Source: Anaerolineales bacterium
Lineage (GTDB): Bacteria > Chloroflexota > Anaerolineae > Anaerolineales > E44-bin32
Length of the DNA stretch: 6,837 nt
Reading direction: 5' to 3'
Assembly: GCA_030606845.1 (NCBI GenBank)
Contig: JAUWFP010000120.1
Span: 1 to 6,837, forward strand
The notes below the pieces were generated by a model. The model saw only the letters and a program-made list of their open reading frames with translations. It made no database searches and was not told where the DNA came from. Below are positions 1-5,384 of this stretch, piece after piece (position 1 is the stretch's first letter; each line of letters starts with the position of its first letter). The position numbers and the translations under genes were made by a program.

Positions 1-488
1 GCCCCGGCGTGAATCAAACCATCGGTGAAGATAATTGCCGTAAGACCGATTTGGAGTGGAATTTCTGTGATCGAAGGGCGGATTCCCCGCCGGACTCCGA
101 CTGGATCGACATCCTCATCAAGAACCCGGATCTGTTCGTCCTCGATGAGAATTGCCGGTGCATGATTGTTGCGCGTGATTACCATTGTTTGGCTTGATAA
201 ATCGATGGAGAGGATATTTAATGTCGCCATGACCTTCCCGGAGCGGTATGTGTGCAGGTAATCTGAGGCGGCGCGTGCAGCAGCGCCATCACGCACACCT
301 TCTGCGAGAAGGCTTATTGCTTTCCGGGCGACAACGTTTGCGATCAGCTTTGCGGGTTTGCCAGAGCGTTGACCGTCAACCAGAACGAAGGATAACCCTC
401 CCCCAGGTCTTTCGGTCATTTCAAGCGTGTCACCGCTCTCTGATGTTGCGTATTTGCCGACTTTTACAACCGCTACTTGAGCTTCCAT
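1..488 (-). CDS. SpoIIE-family PP2C-like serine/threonine phosphatase (partial, C-terminus off window)
   Basis: Reverse-strand reading frame open from the ATG at 488 to the left edge (162 codons, no stop). Its sequence follows the SpoIIE/RsbU-type PP2C fold. An SGD motif (residues 18-20) and a VDGQRSGKPAK segment (37-47) carry the likely metal ligands D20 and D38. An ATLNILSID strand (88-96) is followed by NNHAPAIL (107-114), a DPVGV turn (128-132) and IFTDGLIHAG (153-162), where D156 matches the third metal-binding Asp. Known family members dephosphorylate phosphoserine or phosphothreonine on anti-anti-sigma or similar partner proteins in the cytoplasm; the substrate here is unknown. The catalytic domain begins almost at residue 1, so no N-terminal sensor is fused. 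The gene is divergent from a histidine-kinase/receiver-like gene, suggesting shared signalling. The start is supported by homology and by a promoter whose -10 lies 7 nt upstream; there is no Shine-Dalgarno. Family assignment is firm; the role is inferred. Confidence 0.85.
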   Translation of the reverse strand, partial: MEAQVAVVKVGKYATSESGDTLEMTERPGGGLSFVLVDGQRSGKPAKLIANVVARKAISLLAEGVRDGAAARAASDYLHTYRSGKVMATLNILSIDLSSQTMVITRNNHAPAILIEDEQIRVLDEDVDPVGVRRGIRPSITEIPLQIGLTAIIFTDGLIHAG

Positions 489-524
489 GAAAGGGATTCT
501 ACAATGCAGTGGCGTCAGTGTCCA
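489..524 (-). promoter_or_regulatory. Candidate sigma70-type promoter for the SpoIIE phosphatase, leaderless geometry
   Basis: On the minus strand TGGACA (519-524) and TAGAAT (496-501) are separated by exactly 17 bp; each hexamer matches the consensus at 5 of 6 positions. Only 7 nt (489-495) lie between the -10 box and the ATG, so transcription would start at or within a base or two of the start codon. The bases before the ATG (CCCTTTC) contain no Shine-Dalgarno, consistent with a leaderless mRNA. No experimental support is visible. Confidence 0.5.
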
Positions 525-549
525 ATTTGTTATTATTTCGCAAGGTGCA

Positions 550-577
550 TTGGTTGGATTGTCGAGTAGAGTAGAAT
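550..577 (+). promoter_or_regulatory. Weak candidate promoter for the kinase/receiver-like gene
   Basis: TTGGTT (550-555) and TAGAAT (572-577) are spaced by 16 bp and point towards the gene starting at 616/631. The -10 matches the consensus at 5 of 6 positions; the -35 is weak. The same TAGAAT -10 word occurs in the two minus-strand promoters of this window. It would give a leader of roughly 45 nt containing a short overlapping GTG-started frame of 24 codons (from 591). Confidence 0.3.
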
Positions 578-630
578 GGTGATTCAGCTTGTGAAAAAAT
601 TAAAGCTCATGACCGTTGCTGGGTTTAGAT

Positions 631-1911
631 ATGTCCGATTGGGTGTATGTCCAAAACACAATTGATGAAGCGATAGCTTCGATTTCAGAGACCGTCGGGG
701 ATAGACCGGTGGCGGTCATTGCGGAATTCCCGGCGCACTTGCCGGCTATCATTGCCGACGAAGCCATTCTGGTACGCGCATTAGGTGATTTGCTCTCACA
801 AGTAATCGCCGGAACGGTGCGTACGGAAGTGTGCGTGCGGGCACAGATTGCTCCTGGCGGCAGTCCTTCACTCGATCCTCTCTCACAGACTGAAGTGTCC
901 AGCGAGACGCTGCATAGCGGCCCATGGATGCTGCTCTCCATCTCAGATATCGAAGCTCCTTTTGCTGAATCTGAAGATCCGGTCCTTGAGCCTGTAGAAA
1001 TCAAGATCGAGGAAAGCAGAGCTGCAATCGAAGAATTCCATGGTCATATTTGGCAAGAGACAACGAGTGGTTCGGGCATCCGCATCTGGGTTGCTATGCC
1101 GCTCAGAGCAGCAATCGAGCCCAGTGCTGATATCTCCGAAATTCGTCGGGCGGTTGAAACGCACATTCCGGAAAACTCACAGACTGCGTCCTCTCTTCTT
1201 ATCTTCGTCGAAGATCCAGGCCTGCGCGATCTCTTGGCGAATGATCTTGTGGGGGGAGGATATCGTGTGGTTGTGTCCTCAAGTGCAGATGATGTTATTA
1301 CGTTGGCGCTGGCTGAGACACCCGATCTAATCATCCTTGATCTTCGGGCGCGGACTCCTTCCGCATTCGACCTGGCCATGCTGTTGAAAGGGGACCACCG
1401 CACTCAAGAGATACCCGTCCTATTTCTTACCACGTATCCCGGGCCCGAAGGTGAGGTTCAAATGGGGACGGCGAGTTTTCTCTTCCGGGCAGAGGGTACG
1501 GGTGCTCTCCTGGCGACGATTCATACTGCACTGCACGGCGGCATTCATCCAGCTTCTCGGGTGCTCATCGTCGAACCGGATGATGTTCTGCGGGAGAATA
1601 TGATCCTTCGCATCCAAGCTTTTGGGTATCCCGTAGTTGAAGCGCGCTCAGTGGGGGAGGCGGTTGCTCTAGCTGAACGCGTGCGCATTGGGTTGGTGCT
1701 CACCAATGCGCGGCTTGCTCAGGAGCGAGATTATTGGTTGATCAAGCAGCTGCGGCAGATACCGGAGGAGATGGAGATCTATGTCATTGCGGATGCGCTC
1801 ACGGATGAAGAAGGGCAAGCAGCAATCAGTCATGGCGCAAGTGGGTATGGTGAGACGGGAAAGCTTGGGGATCTGTTCGACCGTGTGAAGGGGGAAAACG
1901 GAAAACGTTAA
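631..1911 (+). CDS. Degenerate histidine-kinase ATPase-like domain fused to two receiver domains
   Basis: Signalling protein of 426 aa from the ATG at 631, or 431 aa from an in-frame TTG at 616 (numbering here is from the TTG). Neither start has a clear Shine-Dalgarno; ATG is preferred, and an in-frame stop at 610 bounds the 5' end. Residues 30-163 follow the order of a kinase HATPase_c domain: DEAILVRALGDLLSQVI (48-64) sits at the N-box, ISD (109-111) at the G1 strand, and HGHIWQ plus GSGIRIWVAMPL (142-163) at the G2 region and last strands. The N-box Asn and the G1 glycines are missing, and no phospho-accepting H-box precedes it, so ATP binding is doubtful. Receiver 1 (about 192-308) keeps E199/D200, phospho-acceptor D242 and T272, with Arg291 at the usual Lys position. 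Receiver 2 (about 314-425) has N364 where the Asp should be and A392 at the Thr/Ser site, so it is probably not phosphorylated. There is no DNA-binding output domain. It may be a phospho-signal adaptor or scaffold, possibly linked to the divergent phosphatase; that link is inference. Confidence 0.72.
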   Translation: MSDWVYVQNTIDEAIASISETVGDRPVAVIAEFPAHLPAIIADEAILVRALGDLLSQVIAGTVRTEVCVRAQIAPGGSPSLDPLSQTEVSSETLHSGPWMLLSISDIEAPFAESEDPVLEPVEIKIEESRAAIEEFHGHIWQETTSGSGIRIWVAMPLRAAIEPSADISEIRRAVETHIPENSQTASSLLIFVEDPGLRDLLANDLVGGGYRVVVSSSADDVITLALAETPDLIILDLRARTPSAFDLAMLLKGDHRTQEIPVLFLTTYPGPEGEVQMGTASFLFRAEGTGALLATIHTALHGGIHPASRVLIVEPDDVLRENMILRIQAFGYPVVEARSVGEAVALAERVRIGLVLTNARLAQERDYWLIKQLRQIPEEMEIYVIADALTDEEGQAAISHGASGYGETGKLGDLFDRVKGENGKR

Positions 1912-1982
1912 CTGTATTACTACCGAATCTTGCCAGAACTACCCTCGCTGGATTTTCCCCCTGCTGTCGGATTAAAATTTAG

Positions 1983-3014
1983 TTAATAGACATATACGGA
2001 TGTTCCATGCCCAGTTGCTAGGATGACATCCGCTTCGATGGTAGGCGTGGACCAGCGGAAGAGCCATTTCGCTTCTTCGGGTCGCATGTTGATACAACCA
2101 TGGCTCTGCGGTCGGCCGTAATCGCAGTGCCAATAAGTACCGTGGAAGGCTACACCTGTGTTAGTGAAGTAGGATACCCAGGGCACACCCGGAAGTTCAT
2201 ATGCCTCGAGATTGGCAGTGATGTGCCCATCTCCCATATGGCGGAGAGGCATCTTCTGGGTGATGTACCACTGACCCCGAGTTGTCGCTGTCGGGATTCC
2301 ATTGGAGAGGGGGCGGGAGCTCGGGGTGCCGCTTGCGATCCTTGTTCGCAATACCAGCCGATCATTCTCGTAAGCCATTAACTCCTGATGAGCGAGGGAG
2401 ACGTCGATACGTTTAGCGCCCGCAGGCACATCGGGGGATAGTGGCTTGAGCTCTTCTGGTTGAATTCGGCGCAGGTGTTCTGCGCGAACGAAATAGTTGA
2501 TTTTGAGCAGGTCGTCCAGTAATTGATACCAGAGACGACCGTCCGCGCCTTCAACAAGCGCCTCAACCCATGCAATCGATTGATAATAGAGGCGATATAG
2601 TGGATCTGATTCCGGATCAGCCTCACGGTAGCTGCGTGTGTAGGGGACAGCGACATCAAATAGGGCGCCGGTCTCGGGAATCTTTCTCCAGGGTGCCTGC
2701 GTATTCCATTTTACTTGCTGGATTTTCCCTGAATGAACATAACCGTCGGGGACACGATACCAAAGAGGATTGTGGAGTGGACCGTCATCAGAGACTTCGC
2801 GTTTCAGCAAAGTTAGCAGTGTATCTCGGTGGATGGTTGTCAGAAGAGGAGCGCTGAAGCTCGGTTCTTTGTAAAGCCCAATCCAGGTATACGTGACCCG
2901 TCCGAGGCCGTAAGGTTTCATGAACGAGGTTGGAGGAGGGGGCTTAATAACGGAAACACCGGCAGCGAGACCTGCCAGCTTTATGAAATCCCTCCTCTTG
3001 AGCTTGAGCACCAT
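1983..3014 (-). CDS. Tat-exported L,D-transpeptidase (YkuD domain) with SH3-like domains
   Basis: 343-aa exported cell-wall enzyme. Residues 7-13 (RRDFIKL) form a twin-arginine signal, followed by a short hydrophobic core (LAGLAAGVSVI, 13-23) and PPPP (25-28). No clear A-x-A cleavage site is seen, so the signal may stay as a membrane anchor. Residues about 38-101 and 145-184 look like two SH3-like wall-binding domains. The C-terminal YkuD domain (about 202-342) holds the family signature: H291-G292 and S304-H305-G306-C307-I308-N309, with C307 as the catalytic thiol. Known members make 3-3 meso-diaminopimelate cross-links in peptidoglycan or attach proteins to it, outside the membrane. The gene stands alone, convergent with the receiver gene and divergent from thpR. 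The ATG lies 6 nt after a TAGAAT -10 box with no good Shine-Dalgarno nearby, only a weak AGGT 12 nt upstream. Family assignment is very secure; which linkage it makes is not visible. Confidence 0.93.
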   Translation of the reverse strand: MVLKLKRRDFIKLAGLAAGVSVIKPPPPTSFMKPYGLGRVTYTWIGLYKEPSFSAPLLTTIHRDTLLTLLKREVSDDGPLHNPLWYRVPDGYVHSGKIQQVKWNTQAPWRKIPETGALFDVAVPYTRSYREADPESDPLYRLYYQSIAWVEALVEGADGRLWYQLLDDLLKINYFVRAEHLRRIQPEELKPLSPDVPAGAKRIDVSLAHQELMAYENDRLVLRTRIASGTPSSRPLSNGIPTATTRGQWYITQKMPLRHMGDGHITANLEAYELPGVPWVSYFTNTGVAFHGTYWHCDYGRPQSHGCINMRPEEAKWLFRWSTPTIEADVILATGHGTSVYVY

Positions 3015-3053
3015 GACGCAATTCTACCTATTGAATGTGATTGAAACAATAGG
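3015..3053 (-). promoter_or_regulatory. Candidate promoter of the L,D-transpeptidase with embedded operator-like inverted repeat
   Basis: Reading the minus strand, TTGTTT (3044-3049), a 17-bp spacer and TAGAAT (3021-3026) form a sigma70-type promoter. The -10 ends 6 nt before the ATG, implying a leaderless or nearly leaderless transcript. A perfect 7-bp inverted repeat, CCTATTG (3027-3033) and CAATAGG (3047-3053), has a 13-nt spacer, so the half-site centres are 20 bp apart, about two helical turns. One arm abuts the -10 and the other overlaps the -35, a typical position for a repressor dimer site. The cognate regulator is unknown. Confidence 0.48.
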
Positions 3054-3179
3054 AGACCCTATTTATCGACATAATGGATGTTTGTTCTGTACACAGGGAA
3101 ATTGCGTATAGCCACATATCAAAGGGGGAAGCGCACAGCAAATTTCCACAGTAACCGGCACTGTTGAAGGAATCATCCT

Positions 3180-3208
3180 TTGACGGGGCGGAGAGTTTCA
3201 GGTAAAAC
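3180..3208 (+). promoter_or_regulatory. Candidate promoter of the thpR-LOG-rsfS operon
   Basis: TTGACG (3180-3185), five of six matches to the -35 consensus, is followed after 17 bp by TAAAAC (3203-3208), a weaker -10. If used, transcription would begin at about 3214-3217, inside the longest thpR frame, and would leave only the second ATG (3218) usable as a near-leaderless start. Confidence 0.45.
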
Positions 3209-3805
3209 ATGCGTAAGATGCGAACGTTTATTGCAGTGAATATCCCTGTGGAGATCAAGCAGGCTCTCCAAGAGGAGATCGATCGGTTGCGAGCTCTCAT
3301 TCGTGGGGAATCTGTGCGCTGGGTGCGGTCCGAAGGGATCCATCTAACGCTCAAATTCCTAGGCGAGATTTCAAATAGCAGCCTCGGAGAGATCCATCAG
3401 ACTCTTGAACGAGAGGCCGAAAAGCATCCACCCGGCACATTGCGCGTTGGCGGGTTCGGTTGTTTTCCGAATCGGCATAAACCAAGAGTTTTGTGGATTG
3501 GAATCACTGAGGATAAGGGCACGCTCGCGCTGGTGCAATCCTCGATCCATGAGAAACTAATTCCCTTAGGATTTGAGAAAGAGGGAAGGCCATTTCACCC
3601 GCATCTCACCCTGGGACGATTAAGACGTAATGTTTCAAAGTCCGAATTATCCCAACTCCAGGATGTAGTAAATGAGTTCGTTGTAGGGCAGATTGGGCAG
3701 TTCGAGGTTAGAGAAATCCGCCTCATAGAAAGTATTTTAAAACCTTCTGGAGCCGAATATTCTACACTGGGTGAGTATACTCTAGGGAGTAAAGGCGACG
3801 GATGA
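3209..3805 (+). CDS. thpR: RNA 2',3'-cyclic phosphodiesterase (2H family, LigT/ThpR)
   Basis: 198-aa cytoplasmic enzyme of the 2H phosphoesterase superfamily. The two catalytic HxTx motifs are present: HLTL at residues 45-48 (within GIHLTLKFLGE) and HLTL at 132-135 (within FHPHLTLGRL). The N-terminus MRTFIAVNIP (from residue 4) and the C-terminal SGAEYSTLGEYTL segment (180-192) are typical of ThpR, and the length is normal. Family members hydrolyse 2',3'-cyclic phosphate RNA ends to 2'-phosphates and can show 2'-5' ligase activity in vitro; the physiological substrate is unclear. Two starts are possible. ATG 3209 has an AGG 6 nt upstream. ATG 3218 (Met4) gives the usual family N-terminus and fits the candidate promoter better. 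The stop overlaps the next gene's start as ATGA (3802-3805), indicating translational coupling in a three-gene operon. Confidence 0.93.
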   Translation: MRKMRTFIAVNIPVEIKQALQEEIDRLRALIRGESVRWVRSEGIHLTLKFLGEISNSSLGEIHQTLEREAEKHPPGTLRVGGFGCFPNRHKPRVLWIGITEDKGTLALVQSSIHEKLIPLGFEKEGRPFHPHLTLGRLRRNVSKSELSQLQDVVNEFVVGQIGQFEVREIRLIESILKPSGAEYSTLGEYTLGSKGDG

Positions 3806-4278
3806 CAAGAAAAATAGTTATCAGCGTGATTGGACCTAGTGAGTGCTCTGAATGGGAAGCCCAAGCGGCCGAGAGTGTGGGCAGATTGCTTGCATCCAAT
3901 GACATTACTGTAATCTGCGGCGGGCGAGGGGGTGTAATGGAAGCTGCATGTCGTGGCGCCCAAGAAGCTGGAGGGATCACGATAGGAATACTTCCGGGAT
4001 TGACCTTGGATGAGGGGAATCCGTATTTAACGATCGCTATTCCCACAGGGCTTGGGGAGGGGCGAAACGTGATCGTCGCTCGGGCAGGTAAGGCTGTGAT
4101 CGCGATCGGCGGCAGGTTTGGTACACTCTCAGAGATTGCTTTCGCGCTTAAGATGGGGAAGCAGGTTGTGGGTTTGAGAACTTGGGACCCGCTTTCTGCA
4201 GATGGGAATCGAACGCCAATTCAAATCGTAGAAACACCTGAAGAAGCAGTAGAATTGGTGCTAAAGGGAATCCTATAA
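3802..4278 (+). CDS. LOG-like Rossmann-fold nucleotide-binding protein, TIGR00725 family
   Basis: 158-aa protein resembling the TIGR00725 branch of the LOG/SLOG superfamily (lysine-decarboxylase-like in older annotation). Seen motifs are the first strand IVISVIGPS (5-13), the glycine-rich GGRGGVMEAA (40-49), GRNVIVARAG (87-96) and IGGRFGTLSEI (102-112). The last corresponds to the PGGxGTxxE motif of cytokinin-activating LOG phosphoribohydrolases, with E111 at the catalytic Glu position and Ile in place of Pro. LOG enzymes cleave the N-glycosidic bond of nucleoside 5'-monophosphates; SLOG proteins more widely bind nucleotides. The actual substrate of this branch is not established. It overlaps thpR by 4 bp and lies 23 bp before the inferred rsfS start, so it is co-expressed with an RNA-end enzyme and a ribosome factor. 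Family assignment is strong; function is open. Confidence 0.88.
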   Translation: MTRKIVISVIGPSECSEWEAQAAESVGRLLASNDITVICGGRGGVMEAACRGAQEAGGITIGILPGLTLDEGNPYLTIAIPTGLGEGRNVIVARAGKAVIAIGGRFGTLSEIAFALKMGKQVVGLRTWDPLSADGNRTPIQIVETPEEAVELVLKGIL

Positions 4279-4290
4279 AATTGAAGTCCT

Positions 4291-4296
4291 AGGAGG
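4291..4296 (+). promoter_or_regulatory. Perfect Shine-Dalgarno that decides the rsfS start
   Basis: AGGAGG, fully complementary to the 16S anti-Shine-Dalgarno, is followed by a 5-nt spacer (CGGCA) and then ATA at 4302. No ATG, GTG or TTG lies at a usable distance in frame: the next GTG is at 4335, 38 nt away. This makes ATA the best-placed initiation codon for rsfS. Confidence 0.7.
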
Positions 4297-4301
4297 CGGC
4301 A

Positions 4302-4652
4302 ATAGAGAACGCATTAGAACTTGCTCACAGCGTTGTGGATACGCTCGACAAGAAGAAGGGGGAGAACATTCTCCTTCTCGATCTTATCGGCGTCTGTTCT
4401 TTTACCGATTATTTCGTAATTTGCTCAGGGACGAGTGAAAGGATGCTCCGTGCACTCTCCGACGAGGTACAGGTTTCCCTCAAGAAAAGCCATTCCATCC
4501 AGGCACAGAGTGTTGAGGGTAAGACGGGTGTAGGTTGGACACTGATCGATTATGGAGATATTGTCGTCCATATCTTCTCCCCTGCTGTGCGGGAATACTA
4601 CGCTCTCGAGGATCTCTGGAAGGAAGGAAGAGTGCTCCTTCACATGCAATAG
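4302..4652 (+). CDS. rsfS: Ribosome silencing factor RsfS (probable ATA start)
   Basis: RsfS/Iojap-family protein of 116 aa if it starts at ATA 4302, or 105 aa from GTG 4335. Family members bind ribosomal protein uL14 on the 50S subunit and block joining with 30S, shutting down translation in starvation. Conserved segments are LELAHSVVDTLDKKKGENI (5-23), FTDYFVICSGTSER (34-47), the GWTLIDYGDIVVHIF core and a REYYALEDLW C-terminal stretch. Residues 4-11 match the family's first helix but lie upstream of the GTG, so translation almost certainly begins before it. An in-frame TAG at 4290 leaves ATA, 5 nt after AGGAGG, as the only sensible codon. A sequence error (ATG read as ATA) is the main alternative. 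It is the last gene of the thpR operon; no clear terminator follows. Confidence 0.93.
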   Translation: MENALELAHSVVDTLDKKKGENILLLDLIGVCSFTDYFVICSGTSERMLRALSDEVQVSLKKSHSIQAQSVEGKTGVGWTLIDYGDIVVHIFSPAVREYYALEDLWKEGRVLLHMQ

Positions 4653-4919
4653 GCACTTCTACTTATTCTGTTGATCCACCCACAAAACCAGGGATCCAAT
4701 TATCGTTTTACTCCGCTAGATTTGATCGGCGTTTCTTCTGTGTTGGTCTCGATGAAGGGCATTTAGCCTGCCGAGGTCATCCGTTCTATAAACGCCATAG
4801 ACCTTCGACGCCGCGCAAGGGTGGACTACGCTCGTAGCTGATGCCCTCGCACCTGTTAGGGCGACGAGCTGCTCGAGGTTTGCTCCATATGGAAGTTTGG
4901 GTGTGAAGTTAGCGTGTTG
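4653..4919. other. Convergent non-coding region with candidate RNA hairpins
   Basis: These 267 bp lie between the 3' ends of rsfS and ndk and contain no recognisable gene or tRNA. Two nested inverted repeats stand out. At 4773-4805, GAGGTC pairs with GACCTT (one G-T pair) around an inner CGTT/AACG stem with a 5-nt loop. At 4830-4869, GCTCGT pairs with ACGAGC around an inner GCCCT/AGGGC stem with a 10-nt loop. Neither is followed by a T run on either strand, so they do not look like classical intrinsic terminators. They could be 3'-UTR structure, an undescribed small RNA, or chance. Confidence 0.35.
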
Positions 4920-5372
4920 TTAGGCTTCGAATACCCAGTGGTCAATATCACGGTCCCACTTGACCAAATCATCAGCCCTAAACCAAAGGTCGATCTCAGC
5001 GCGAGCCGTCTCAGATGAGTCGGATGCGTGAGTAAGGTTTCTCCCCACTTCAAGGGCAAAATCGTGCCTAAGCGAGCCTGGGGCGGCTTCCGTAGGCTTT
5101 GTAGCCCCCATAGTCTGTCGAACCGCTAAGATCGCATTAGGACCCTCCCAGACCATCGCCATCACGGGGCCGGAGGTGATGTAGTCGATTAATCCATCGT
5201 AAAAAGGTTTGCCTTTGTGCACTGCGTAATGCAGTTCTGCGAAATCTTTCGCGATTTGCTGGAAGTTCGCACCGACCAGTCGGAGACCACGGTTCTCTAA
5301 GCGGTGAATGACCTCACCGATGAGTCCACGTTGAACGCCATCCGGTTTTATGAGGACAAGAGTTTGTTCCAA
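4920..5372 (-). CDS. ndk: Nucleoside diphosphate kinase
   Basis: Ndk transfers the gamma phosphate of NTPs (usually ATP) to NDPs through a phosphohistidine, balancing cytoplasmic NTP and dNTP pools. The frame can open at ATG 5384 (154 aa, numbering used here) or TTG 5372 (150 aa). All catalytic residues are visible: K13 (LIKPDG), Y53 (in YAVHKGKPFY), R89, T95, R106, N116 and the phospho-accepting H119 in NLTHASDS. The usual HGSDS has Ala for Gly here, and RGDF is RHDF; both lie next to the active site but leave the ligands intact. The TTG start is preferred: it gives the typical MEQTLVLIKPDG N-terminus and has GGAGG (5378-5382) at a 5-nt spacing. The ATG at 5384 has no room for a ribosome site because a perfect hairpin ends 6 nt upstream. 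Placed downstream of the TPR gene on the same strand. Confidence 0.96.
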   Translation of the reverse strand: MEQTLVLIKPDGVQRGLIGEVIHRLENRGLRLVGANFQQIAKDFAELHYAVHKGKPFYDGLIDYITSGPVMAMVWEGPNAILAVRQTMGATKPTEAAPGSLRHDFALEVGRNLTHASDSSETARAEIDLWFRADDLVKWDRDIDHWVFEA

Positions 5373-5384
5373 GTCTACCTCCAT

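Noticed and set aside
248..490. 80-aa plus-strand open frame
   Set aside because: It lies antisense to the SpoIIE phosphatase, whose motifs are clear, and its Arg/Leu-rich product has no family resemblance.
591..665. GTG-initiated 24-codon frame overlapping the start of the kinase/receiver gene
   Set aside because: It has no ribosome site and no recognisable sequence; a leader peptide cannot be supported.
1912..1982. Possible bidirectional terminator between the convergent receiver and transpeptidase genes
   Set aside because: Only a 4-bp CCAG/CTGG stem with a long loop is visible; this is too weak to call, although a terminator would be expected here.
3094..3104. CTGT-AC-ACAG inverted repeat in the thpR/transpeptidase intergenic region
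   Set aside because: 4-bp arms with a 2-nt centre are expected by chance, and it is not positioned on either candidate promoter.
4771..4820. tRNA-like TTCGA sequence
   Set aside because: No acceptor stem, D-arm or anticodon arm can be arranged around it.
4535..4837. 100-aa plus-strand frame running from rsfS into the intergenic region
   Set aside because: Its first third overlaps the well-supported rsfS in another frame, and the remainder shows no recognisable motif or ribosome site.
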